A stretch of 64,000 nucleotides of DNA from Anolis sagrei. Its lineage: Eukaryota > Chordata > Lepidosauria > Squamata > Anolidae. The position numbers were made by a program, and so were the translations under genes. Positions 22,701 through 36,227 of this stretch are shown here, in pieces. The stretch is taken from assembly GCF_037176765.1 (NCBI RefSeq), contig NC_090025.1, positions 1,328,552-1,392,551 of the forward strand. Direction: 5' to 3'. Positions within the stretch are counted from its first letter, which is position 1. The number at the start of each line of letters is the position of its first letter. The notes beneath the pieces were generated by a model, which was not told the origin of the DNA, did no database searches, and worked only from the letters and a program-made list of their open reading frames with translations.

Positions 22701-25700
22701 CACGAATGGAGGGCGAAAGAGAGAAACGTGCCAAGAGGAAGGCGCGTCAAGCCAACCCCAACCTTAAAAACTGTGGCAGGGTCACTGAGAGAGAACTGGG
22801 AAGACCTGGAGGTCAGCTGTGACCAAGAGTGCTGTGGAATTCAACGAGACACGAATGGAGGGCGAAAGGGAAACTCATGTCAGGAGGAGGAGGGCCCTTG
22901 TTGGGATCGCCTTCCACCTGCAAACCGATGTCCTCAATACAAAAGAACGTGCTGGTCAAGAATAGGTCTCTACAGCCACCAATGGACCCACCACCAAGAC
23001 TCAACACTTGGAGGACCATCATCTTGGACACGAGGGAACTGTGGGAATGGATGTGATTTTGTGCCACTTTAGCCGCCACGATCCTGGGAGACATAGTTTT
23101 GCAAGGCCTTTAGCTTCTTAAAAAGGCACCCCATTGCATTGCACATTGGCAATTAAAGCGGGGTTAAAGTGCATTAAGCGAGCCATATAGACACACCTTA
23201 TTCCCGGAATCCCTTACCCAGGGGCCATAGTACAGAAACTGACTCATAATGCAGAAAAAAGTAACTTTTTGAAATTTTTTTGAAAATCTCTCTCTTTTTG
23301 CAGACGGTTTTAATCACGAATTTTAAAACTTGCGCCTTATTATACTTGATAATCTTTGTTCTGTGTATTTTAATACATATTTTGTAGAAATGCGTTTTAA
23401 TATTATTTGTTTATTTCCAAGCCAGGCAAAAAGGGTCTCAATGGTGATTGGCACACTGGGTGCAGCGCCTCAAGACCTTGGCCTGCACTTAAAAGCAATT
23501 GGCTTGTTTGTTCAAACATAACACATTTTGTAGAAATATGTTTTAATATTATTTATTTATTTCCAAGCCAGGCAAGGTAGCCCCACACTGCAGAGTGGTC
23601 GGCACACTGGGTGCAGCGCCTCAAGACCTTGGCCTGCACTTAAAAGCAATCGGCTTGTTCTTTGTTCAAACATAATGCATGTTGTAGAAATACGTTATAA
23701 TATTATTTATTTGTTTGTTTATTTATTTATTTCCAAGCCAGGCAAGGTAGCCCCACAGTGCGGGGTGATCGGCACACTGGGTGCAGCGCTTCAAGACCTT
23801 GGCCTGCACTTAAAAGCAATCGGCTCGTTCTTTGTTCAGACATAACGCATTTTGTAGAAATATGTTTTAATATTATTTGTTTTTTTCCAAGCCAGGCAAG
23901 GGCGTCTCAATGGTGATTGGCACACTGGGTGCAGCGCCTCAAGACCTTGGCCTGCACTTAAAAGCAATTGGCTTTTTCTTTGTTCAAACATGATGAATTT
24001 GTAGAAACATGTTTTAATATTATGCATTTATTTCCAAGCCAGGCAAGGTAGCCCCACACTGCGGGGTGGTCGGCACACTGGGTGCAGCACCTCAAGACCT
24101 TGGCCTGCACTTAAAAACAATCGGCTTGTTCTTTGTTCAAACATAACACATTTTGTAGAAATATGTTTTAATATCATTTATTTATTTCCAAGCCAGGCAA
24201 GGTAGCCCCACACTGCGGGGTGGTCGGCACACTGGGTGCAGCGCCTCAAGACTTGGCCTGCACTTAAAAACAATCGGCGCTGACAAAATCACCACTTGTC
24301 ATCTGCAAAAAGCCACCTTACTCAGATCTGCACGCATTATTCGCCGATACATCACACAGTCAGAGACACATGGGTCCGACATATGACCAGAATGATCTTG
24401 TTTGCTGTGGAGTCATCTTGTTGTGTATCTAACAACAACAACAACAAGATGATGAAGATTTTGGGTTCTGCGTGGACTCATTTTTGCTGTCTTTCTTTCG
24501 TTCTTTCTTGCAGGGGAGGGACCCACTCCAACGTGGTGCTTCTCTCCGAAAAGGGCACCATCTTGGCCGAAGCGGAAGGTCCTTGCACCAACCATTGGGT
24601 GAGTCCGGCTTTCCCTTTCTCCCCATCCGCACTGGGGACTTAACACAGTTTTGGAACCACTCTTCCCTGCCATGGTTGCATGCAATGCAGTCGTGGCAGC
24701 CGTAGCTTTGGAAGCCCTTTAGCCTTCTCTGCTGAAGAGTGCTAGTTTCCGCACAACGCAAGTAGCAATGCACAGGCACAGATTAACACCTCCCAGCAAG
24801 AGATTTTCCCAGGCTCAGGCAGGCCTTCAAATGCTAATGAAGGTGATCAGCTGAAACATTCCCACCTAGCTCCAGCAGACAAGAGTCCTTTGTCCCACCC
24901 TGGTCATTCCACAGATATATAAACCCATTTTTCCTACTTCCAACAGACCTCACTCCCTCTGAGGATGCTTGCCATAGATGCAGGCGAAACGTCAGGAGAG
25001 AATGCCTCTAGAACATGGCCCTATAGCCCGAAAAAACCCACAAGAACCTAGCAATGCATTGTTTTGCATTTGGCCTGTTGCGCTTTGTTTGTACGTTTCC
25101 CTATCAATATTATTGATTTCTATTTTACGCCCCCAACTCACCGGAATCAATATATTGTAATGTAATACAGTACTACTAATAATACTCTATATTATATAGT
25201 ATTATTATTAGTATTGTGTTAGTATAAATTTGATAAAATAGAGGGAGCAGTATTTTCTATATAAATAAAACTGTAATGTTCGTTTGTGGGATTGACATAA
25301 CTCAAAAACCACTGGACAAATTGACACGAAATTTGGACACAACATACCTAACAGTCCAATGAGTATCCATCAACCATAAACACACACATGCACACACAAA
25401 ACCCCAGCAGACCAGACTTAAACCATCCCAAAATACATCATATATACATACACTCATATACATATGCACACATTCATACACACACAGGTATATATATGCA
25501 CAAACACAAATACACACATATACATATACACATACATATCCACATACATACATATATACACACAAATATGCATATAGACAAGCACACACATATACACAAT
25601 ATGCATGTACACATATAAACACACAAATGTACACACACATATATATACAAACATATATACACAAATAAATATATACACAGATATACACAATATGCATTTA

Positions 25701-28700
25701 CACATATAAACACACAAATATATACACACATATATATACACACATATAGACACAAATATATACACACATATACACAATACGCATGTACACATAAACACAC
25801 AAATATACACACACACATATACATAAATAAATAAATATATACACACATATACACAATATGCATGTACACATATAAACACATAAATAAATACACATACACA
25901 TATATACACACATATATACATAAATAAATAAATAAATACACACATATACACAATATGCATGTATACATATAAACACACATTTATACACACAGATATATAC
26001 ACAGATATATACACACATATACACAGTATGCATGTACGCATATAAACACACACATATACACACACACATATACACACACATATATACATAAATAAATATA
26101 TACACAATATGCCTGTACACATATAAACACACAAATATACACACAAATACACACACACACACACATATACATAAATAAATATATATACACATATACACAA
26201 TATGTATGTATACATATAAACACACAAATACACTTACACATATATACACACACATATATACATAAATAAATATATATACATATATACACAAATATATACA
26301 CACATATACACAATACGGATGTACACATATAAACACACACATATACACACACACATATATACATAAATAAATAAATATATACACACATATACACAATATG
26401 CATGTACACATATAAACACACATATATACACACACACATATATACACAAATATATACACACATATACACAATATGCATGTACACATATAAACACACATAT
26501 ATACACACACATATACACAAATATATACACACATATACGCAATACGCATGTACACACACATATATACACCCACATATATATATGCAAACACAGATATATA
26601 CACACACAAAACACACATACACAGACTGGGCCACAGCAACACGTGGCAGGGGACGGCTAGTAATTTTATGTATTTGTATTACTATATCACAATATTATTA
26701 TTACTATATAGTATATAATAATAATGTTGTGATATAGTAATACTAATATATGAAATTATGATACTGCTCTCTTTATTTTATCAGTTTTATACTTATTTAT
26801 TTATGCCGTGCTTTTGACATGAAATAAATAAATAAGTCAGTGTATTTGATAGAATCATAGAATCAAAGTAGTTCTGCCTTTTCCCTATCATCCCCTGTCT
26901 GTCAGCATTGCCCCATCTTCTCCGCGAAAAGGTCCTATCGCCTCCTTGTTTTTCCTTTTTCTCCTGACATAAGAAAAGAATCCCTTTTTACTGTTTTAAA
27001 TGTCCCTGGCAAGTCTGAGCTCGTTTTTTGCTTTAGCCTTGCGGACCTTTTCCCTACAGGTGTTGGCTATTTGTTTGAATTCTTCTTTGGTGATTTCTCC
27101 CTTTTTCCACTTCTTGTGCATGTCTCTTTTGTTTCTTAGCACAAAATTTCAATTAATTTCGCAACAGGACCAGCGAGCGGCTTCCTGAATTGTGACGAAT
27201 CCCAACTATATTCACTACGGATGCGTCTACAGTGCAGAATTGACACACTTTTTAACCACTTTAACTGCCACAGGGTCATTTGTGTTTTAATGTTTGATTT
27301 TTATGCTGCTGGGTCGCTTATTTATATTGGTTTTTGCATCTTATGTATTTTATTTTCTGATTTTCTGTTGTGTTTTTGTGTTATACTAGCCGTCCCCTGC
27401 CACACGTTGATGTGGCTGTCTGTGTATATGTGCTTTGTGTGTGTGTATATTTGTGTATATGTGTATGTTTGCAGATATATGTGTGTGTGTGTGGTTTTGA
27501 ACATGTGTTGTAGTGTATTTTTTAATATTTGGCTTTTTAAGTCTCTTCTGCTGTGTTTTTTCAGTGTTTTTATGAGTGACGGTCACTCGTTGGCCTGAGA
27601 GGTGTCTTGTGTCCAAATTTGGTGTCCATTCGTCCAGTGGTTTTTGAGTTATGCTAATCCCACAAACGAACATTACATTTTTATTTATATGGATTGTGTT
27701 TACTGTATTGTTTACTGTATTGTTGGGTGTGGCCTGATGTAAGCCACCCCGAGTCCCCCTGGGACTTATTATTATTATTACTATTACTATTACTATTAAT
27801 GCTATGGGATGATGGGAGTTGTAGTCTTGCAAGGCTTTCGCCGCCAAAGGGCGCTGCTGTCTACCCAAACTACAAATCCCATGATTTCATATCACTGAAG
27901 AGAATGAGTGCCATTGGGCCCCAGTTTACCTGTCCTGGCTTAAGGCTATGGAGTCCTGGGAGTTGTAGTTCGGGTCAAGACCTTAGCAAACTATGTTCCA
28001 TATCATGGAGCCATGCCAGTTCAGGTGGTGCCAGGCTGCATTTCTGCCAAGAAGCAGGAAAATTGCATTCAAATCACCCCTGACAGATGGCCATCCAGCC
28101 TCTGCTTCAAAGCTTCCAAAGAAGGAGCCTCCACCACACTCCCTCCGGGGCAGAGAGTTCCACTGCTGAACGGCTCTCACAGTCATAGAATCCTAGAATC
28201 AAAGAGTTTGAAGAGACCTCCTGGGTCATCATCCAGTCCAACCCCATTCTGCCAAGAAGCAGGAAAATTGCACTCAAATCACCCCTGACAGATGGCCATC
28301 CAGCCTCTGGTTAAAAACTTCCAAAGAAGGAGCCTCCACCACACTCCCTCCGGGGCAGAGAGTTCCACTGCTGAACGGCTCTCACAGTCAGGAAGTTCTT
28401 CCTCATGTTCAGGTGGAATCTCCTCTCTTGTACTTTTCTGTCTGTCTCTAATCCCCATTCTCTTCCTTTGTCTTGACGGACAGCTGGTTGGTTTGGACAA
28501 ATGCCTGGAGAGGATCAACGCCATGGTCAGCGAAGCCAAGGGGAAGGCGGGCGCCGATCCGGGGGTCCCTCTGCGCTCCCTGGTGAGTGGACCCCTCCTC
28601 TGCCTCCTCCTCTTCTTCCTCCCCTCCCCTTCCTTTTCTTCTTCTTCTTTCTCTTTTCTTCCTCTCCTTCCTCCTTTTCCTTCTCCTCTTCTCCTTCCTC

Positions 28701-31700
28701 TCTTTCCTTTTCTTCCTCCTCCTTTATTTCTCCATCTTCCTTCTCCTCTTCTTCTTCCTCCCTTTCCTTTTCTTCTTCTTCTTTTTCTTTCTCTTCTTCC
28801 TCCTTTTCCTTCTCCTCTTCTTCTTCCTCCCTTTCCTTTTCTTCTTCCTTCTCTTCCTCATCCTCCTCTTCTTCCTCCCTTTCCTTTTCTTCCTCCTCCT
28901 TTATTTCTCCATCTTCCTTCTCTTCTTCTTCCTCCCTTTCCTTTTCTTCTTCTCCTTTCTCTTCTTCCTCTCCTTCCTCCTTTTCCTTCTCCTCTTCTTC
29001 TTCCTCCTCCTTTATTTCTCCATCTTCCTTCTCCTCTTCTTCTTCCTCCCTTTCCTTTTCTTCTTTTTCTTTCTCTTCTTCCTCTCCTTCCTCCATTTCC
29101 TTCTCCTCTTCTTCTTCCTCCCTTTCCTTTTCTTCTTCCTCCTTTATTTCTCCTTCATCCTCCTCCTCTTCTTCTTCTTCTTCCACTTCCTCCTCCTCTT
29201 CTTCTTCCTCCCTTTCCTTTTCTTCCTCCTCCTCTTCTTCTTCCTCCCTTTCCTTTCCTTCCTCCTCCTTTATTTCTCCTTCATCCTCCTCCTCCTCTTC
29301 TTCTTCTTCCACTTCCTCCTCCTCTTCTTCTTCCCCCCTTTCCTTTTCTTCCTCCTCCTTTATTTCTCCTTCATCCTCCTCCTCCTCTTCTTCTTCTTCC
29401 ACTTCCTCCTCCTCTTCTTCTTCCCCCCTTTCCTTTTCTTCCTCCTCCTTTATTTCTCCTTCATCCTCCTCCTCCTCTTCTTCTTCTTCCACTTCTTCCT
29501 CCTCTTCTTCTTCCCCCCTTTCCTTTTCTTCCTCCTCCTTTATTTCTCCATCTTCCTTCTCCTCTTCTTCTTCCTCCCTTTCCTTTTCTTCCTCCTCCTT
29601 TATTTCTCCATCTTCCTTCTCCTCCTCTTCTTCCTCCCTTTCCTTTTCTTCTTCCTCCTTTATTTCTCCTTCATCCTCCTCTTCTTCTTCCCCCCTTTCC
29701 TTTTCTTCCTCCTCCTTTATTTCTCCTTCATCCTCCTCCTCCTCCTCTTCTTCTTCCACTTCTTCCTCCTCTTCTTCTTCCCCCCTTTCCTTTTCTTCCT
29801 CCTCCTTTATTTCTCCTTCATCCTCCTCCTCCTCTTCTTCTTCTTCCACTTCCTCCTCCTCCTCTTCTTCCCCCCTTTCCTTTTCTTCCTCCTCCTTTAT
29901 TTCTCCTTCATCCTCCTCCTCCTCCTCTTCTTCTTCCACTTCTTCCTCCTCTTCTTCTTCCCCCCTTTCCTTTTCTTCCTCCTCCTTTATTTCTCCTTCA
30001 TCCTCCTCCTCCTCTTCTTCTTCTTCCACTTCCTCCTCCTCCTCTTCTTCCTCCCTTTCCTTTTCTTCCTCCTCCTTTATTTCTCCTTCATCCTCCTCCT
30101 CCTCCTCTTCTTCTTCCACTTCTTCCTCCTCTTCTTCTTCCCCCCTTTCCTTTTCTTCCTCCTCCTTTATTTCTCCTTCATCCTCCTCCTCCTCTTCTTC
30201 TTCTTCCACTTCTTCCTCCTCTTCTTCTTCCTCCCTTTCCTTTTCTTCCTCCTCCTTTATTTCTCCATCTTCCTTCTGCTCTTCTTCCTCCCTTTCCTTT
30301 CCTTCTTCCTCCTTTATTTCTCCTTCATCCTCCTCCTCTTCTTCTTTCTCTTCCACTTCCGCCTCCTCTTCTTCTTCGTCCCTTTCCTTTTCTTCTTCCT
30401 CCTCTTCTTCTTCCTCCCTTTCCTTTTCTTCCTCCTCCTTTATTTCTCCTTCATCCTCCTCCTCCTCCTCTTCTTTCTCTTCCACTTCCTCCTCCTCTTC
30501 TTCGTCCCTTTCCTTTTCTTCCTCCTCCTCTTCTTCTTCTTCCACTTCCTCCTCCTCTTCTTCTTCCTCCCTTCCCTTTTCTTCCTCCTCCTTTATTTCT
30601 CCTTCATCCTCCTCCTCCTCCTCCTCTTCTTCTTCCACTTCCTCCTCCTCCTCTTCTTCCTCCCTTTCCTTTTCCTCCTCCTCCTTTATTTCTACTTCAT
30701 CTTCCTCCTCCTCTTCTTCTTCCTGTTATTTCTTTTCTTCTCTTTTTCTTCCTCCTCTACTTCTCTTCCTCCTTGTCTTCTTCCTCGTCTTCTTTTTCTT
30801 CCTCCCTCCTCCTTTTCCTGCTCTTCTTATTTTTTCCTCCTTCTCTTTCTCCTCTTCTTCTTCCTCCTCTTCTTCCTCCTCTACTTCCTCCTCCTCCTCC
30901 TTTTCTTCTTCTTCCTCTACTTCTTCTCTTCCTCTTCTTCCTCCTCCTCTTCTTCCTCCTGTTATTTCTTTTCTTCTCTTTTTCTTCCTTTTCTTCCTCC
31001 TCTACTTTCCCCTCCTCCTCGTCTTCTTCCTCCTCTTCTTTTTCTTCCTCCTCCTCCTTTTCCTGCTCTTCTTATTTTTTCTCCTTCTCTTTCTCCTCTT
31101 CCTCTTACTCCTTTTCTTCCTGTTCATTTTCTCCTCCTCCTCTTCTTCCTCCTCTGCTTACTTCTCCTCCTTTTCTTCCTCTTCCTCTTCCTCTTCTTCC
31201 TTTACTTCTTCATCTTCCTCCTCCTCCTCCTCCTCTTCTTTCCATTCTTTCTCTTCTTCTCCTTTTCCTCCTCTTCTTACTTCTCTATTTCATCCTCCTC
31301 CTGCTCATCTTCTTCTTCCTTTACTTCTTCTTCGTCTTCCTCTACTTTCTCCTCCACTTCTCTATTTCCTCTTCCTCCTCTTCTTCCTGTTCTTTCTTCT
31401 CCTTCTTATCCTCTTCTTCCTCCTCTTCCTCCTTTCCCTTTTCTTCTTCTTCGTCCTCCTCCTCCTCCTCTGTCATGGCTCCCTTTTATATATCTGTGGG
31501 TTTATATATCTGTGGAATAATGACCAGGGTGGGACAAAGGACTCTTGTCTGCTGGAGCTAGGTGGGAATGTTTCAACTGACCACCTTGATTAGCATTTGA
31601 TTGCCTGGCAGTGCCTGGAGCAATCTTTTGTTGAGAGATCATTCCACAGATATATAAACCCATTGTCCTACTTCCAACAGACCTCACTACCTCTGAGGAT

Positions 31701-34700
31701 GCTTGCCATAGATGCAGGCGAAATGTCAGGAGAGAATGCCTCTAGAACATGGCCATATAGCCCGAAAAAACCTACAACAACCCATTCACACCTAGCTCCA
31801 GCAGACAAGAGTCCTTTGTCCCATCCTGGTCATTCCACTGATATATAAACCCTTTTTCTCAGTTCCAACAGACCTCACAACCTCTGAGGATGCTTGCCAT
31901 AGATGCAGGCGAAATGTCAGGAGAAAATGCTTCTAGACCATGGCCATATAGCCCGAAAAAACCTACAACAACCCATTCACACTTAGCTCCAGCAGACAAG
32001 AGTCCTTTGTCCCACCCTGGTCATTCCACAGATATATAAACCCTTTTTCCTAGTTCCAACAGACCTCACAACCTCTGAGGATGCTTGCCATAGATGCAGG
32101 TGAAATGTCAGGAGAAAATGCTTCTAGACCATGGCCATATAGCCTGAAAAAACCTACAACAACCCAGTGATTCCGGCCATGAAAGCCTTCGACAATACAT
32201 GATTATATTGCTTGATGTTGATGGGGAATGGATCTGTTTCCACAGGGCCTCTCTCTGAGCGGAGGGGAGCAAGAGGAAGCCATCCAAAGGCTGATTGAGG
32301 AGATGAAGACCCGCTTCCCACACCTGAGTGAGAACTACTACATCACCACCGATGCCGTCGGGGCCATGGCCACCGCCACCGATCGTGGTAAGAGCCCCGG
32401 CCCATCATGAATACTTTTTGAACCCTCAGAATGTTCTCTAATCCGTTTTCGGTGGGACAGAGTGCAGCAGTCCCTTTCAGAGAAAGAAGTAAATACACAG
32501 ACTCGAGTAGTGGTTTTGTGATAGTTACGTTGGTTACACAGACAAAGGAGAAGCATCACATATTCTCAGCGTTTTTTCCACATACCTTCAACATTCATAC
32601 TCCCCATCTATAACGAATGTCTCACCAAGGAGCTTCTTTTAGCAGGTAGAAGGAACAGGGAATTCCTAAAATAGTGAATCCCACAAGCTACCAGCTATTA
32701 TAAGGAACTTCACACTAAGAATCACAGGGGGAAATTGATAAAACAGGGAAAGATATAACTGTGTATAGATATATTTGAATGACGTCCGAACCGAGAGGTT
32801 TTTAAAAGGCTTCTTCAATTGGCTATGCTGCCACCTTATGGTTTAGTACTCAGGCTGGATTATATGTGTGGAGAGGATACTTAGTAACACCCTTTTGTGT
32901 TACGATAGTGTTTATTTTCTTCAGAGTGTTTAAATAGAATCATAGAATCATAGAATCAAAGAGTTGGAAGAGACCTCATGGGCCATCCAGTCCAACCCCA
33001 TTCTGCCAAGAAGCAGGAATATTGCATTCAAATCACCCCTGACAGATGGCCACCAAACACAGCAGCAGCCTTGCCCAGACACGAATCAAGGAACATGGAA
33101 GGCACGGCAGACTACTCCAACCAGAGAAGTCAGCCATAGCAGAGCACCTGAGGAACTAACCTGGACACAGCAGATTATTATTTGAGAACACAGAAATGCG
33201 GGACCACTCTCACAACCACCATGTCAGACTACACAAAGAAGCCATTGAAATACACAAGAAGCAAGTGGACAATTTCAACAGAAAGGAGGAAACCATGAAA
33301 ATGAACAAAATCTGGCTACTGGTATTAAAAAACTCTAAAATTACAACAGCAAAACAAGAGAGAGGAAACAAACAAGGACTTCTAATCACCTCTCAACAAA
33401 AGGTTGCTCCAGGCACTGTCAGGCCATCAAATGCTAATCAAGGTGGTCAGTTCTGAGAGGTTTTTAAAAGGCTTCTTCAATTGGCTACGCTGCCACCTTA
33501 TGGTTCAGTACTCAGGCTGGATTATATGTGTGGAGAGGATACTTAGTAACACCCTTTTGTGTTACGATAGTGTTTATTTTCTTCAGAGGGTTTAAATAGA
33601 ATCCTAGAATCTAAAGAGTTGGAAGAGACCCCATGGGCCATCCAGTCCAACCCCATTCTGCCAAGAAGCAGGAATATTGCATTCAAATCACCCCTGACAG
33701 ATGGCCATCCAGCCTCTGCTTCAAAGCTTCCAAAGAAGGAGCCTCCACCACACCAATGATACCAATGATGTTCACACACAGGCTTTTGTAAAGTGTCAAC
33801 TATAATGAAACGTTTATTTAACAGGCTTAAACTCTTCTGGTACAAATGGCTGGCTTCTCTGGTTGAAATACTCTGCAGTGCCCTAATCACCTCTCAACAA
33901 AAGTTTGCTCCAGGCACTGCCAAGCCACCAAATACTAATCAAGGTGGTCAGTTGAAACATTTACCCCTAGCTCCAGCAGACAAGAGTCCTTTGCCCCACC
34001 CTGGTCATTCCACAGATATATGAACCCATTGTCCTGTTTCCAACAGACCTCACTCCCTCTGAGGATGCTTGCCATAGATGCAGGCGAAACGTCAGGAGAG
34101 AATGCCTCTAGAACATGGCCATATAGCCCGGAAAAACCTACAACAACCAAATTACACTATTTTAATTTTAATCTTATAGTTTCCAGCTTTTGGGCATTAA
34201 AGGAGATTAGAGATATTGGGGCACTGTGCATCAACAACGGGGCTTATTGATTTATGCAGTGCTTTTGACATTAACTAACTAAATATATATTGAAATGGGC
34301 ATGGGTGTATCTTGTCCTTTGTCCCGCAAGGCCTCACACTTCTTCCTTTCTTCCCTCCTCTTCTCTTCTCTCCTCTCGTCTTCCAGGCGGAGTGGTGCTC
34401 ATCTCCGGAACGGGCTCCAACTGCAAGCTGATCAACCCGGACGGCTCCCAGGTCAGCTGCGGAGGATGGGGCCACATGATGGGGGACGAGGGGTCAGGTG
34501 AGGACGCTCCAACCAGTGTTAGTGCTTCAACAATTTTGCTTGACTGGCAGAGTGTGGAAGTGTATGAGCACATATCCTTCTTAGGAGCCTCTGGTGACAC
34601 AGTGGGTTAAACCGCTGAACTGCTGAACTTGCTTATTGAAAGGTTGCCAGTTCAAATCCGGGGAGCAGGGTGAGCTCCTACTGTTAGCTCTAGCTTCTGC

Positions 34701-35876
34701 CAACCTAGCAGTTCGAAAACATGCAAATGTGAGTAGATCAGTAGGTATCGCTCCGGTGGGAAGATAACGGCGCTCCATGCAGTCATGCCACTGGCCACAT
34801 GACTTTGGAGGTGTCTGCGGACAACGTTGAATCCCGGATGAACCCCCAAGCTACGGACCTGCGCCTTCAGGGGGAGTGTGACCCCGTCGAGCACAGGTTG
34901 CCACCCAATATCCCGGTCGACCCCGCGAGTGACCAGGAGGGCCTCTGTCTTGTCTGGATTAAGCTTCAACCTGTTAGCCTCATCCAGTCCATCACAGCAG
35001 TCATCTGGGAGGCTTCCTTGGAATTCGGTGGAAATGAGGAGTAGAGTTGGGTGTCATCTGCGTACAGATGGCACCCAACTCCAAAACTCCAGATAACCTC
35101 ACCAAGCAGTTTCATGTAGATATACTCACAAGTATCAATAATGGATGTACAGCGAGAAGTGAGGGAATCATGGCAAGAGAGAGAACTCATGCTTGCTGCC
35201 CTCTTTTAGACCTGTCGCTTCTCGTCATCAAATAGGGTCAACAGTGAATGATGCAACTCTTGTCACGCGTGTCACAGGGTCATGACTCACCTCCTTTTGC
35301 ATGCCCCTCCAGTTACACATCACCACCCACTTAATCCTTCGGTGGGTGTGTGACCACATGTCCTTTAGAACTGTATTTTCCAATATTATTACACAATGGG
35401 GTTACAGTCAATGCAATCCTACCTAACACCTCCTTGGAAGCTTTATTGGGTTTGGGGCTGGGATTGGGGTGTTCCTCGGGGCCGTGGGCAAAATGGCCTC
35501 AGCTGTCTTTTGGTCCCTCGCAGCCTATTGGATCTCCCACCTGGCCATCAAGGTGGTGTTTGACGCCTTGGACAACCTGGAGGCCCCGCCCCACGACATT
35601 ACCTATGTCCACCAGGCCATGTGCGACTACTTCCAGGTACGTTTCTCCTCGAGCGGAAGAGAAGAGCGGGGCTGTGGCTCCCTCTGTCTAGGACCATCCA
35701 ATACGACTTGGCAGCAGTTAAGGGCCAGAATTAATAATCAAATAATAATAATAATAATAATAATAGAATCCTAAAGTTGGAAGGGACCCCCAAAGGCCAT
35801 CCAGTCCAACTCCATTCTTTCTTTCATGCATGAAAAGCACAACCAAAGCTCCTTCTGAAAGATGACCAACCAGCCT

Positions 35877-35907
<31 letters not shown>

Positions 35908-36018
35908 GAATCCTAGAGTTGGAAGGGACCCACAAAGGCCATCCAGCCCAACCCTATTCTTTCTTCCATGCATGAAAAGCACAACAAAAGCTCTCTCTGA
36001 AAGATGACCAACCAGCCT

Positions 36019-36065
<47 letters not shown>

Positions 36066-36183
36066 TAGAATCCTAGAGTTGGAAGGGACCCACAAAGGCC
36101 ATCCAGTCCAACCCTATTCTTTTTTCCATGCATGAAAAGCAGAACCAAAGCTCCTTCTGAAAGATGGCCACCCAGCCTCTGTC

Positions 36184-36227
<44 letters not shown>

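Noticed and set aside
25302-26642. Cys/Val/Tyr-rich open frames up to 314 codons on the minus strand
   Set aside because: CA/TA minisatellite inside a Helitron; the frames follow repeat periodicity.
28292-31593. Open frames of 700-1090 codons (Pro/Leu/Ser/Phe-rich on plus, Glu/Lys-rich on minus)
   Set aside because: They lie in the polypyrimidine satellite, where stop codons cannot form in most frames; only the first part overlaps the true NAGK exon 3.
34587-34660. tRNA gene
   Set aside because: A B-box is present but the segment is the head of a SINE; no complete cloverleaf. The same applies at 57332 and in the minus copies at 54533 and 55419.
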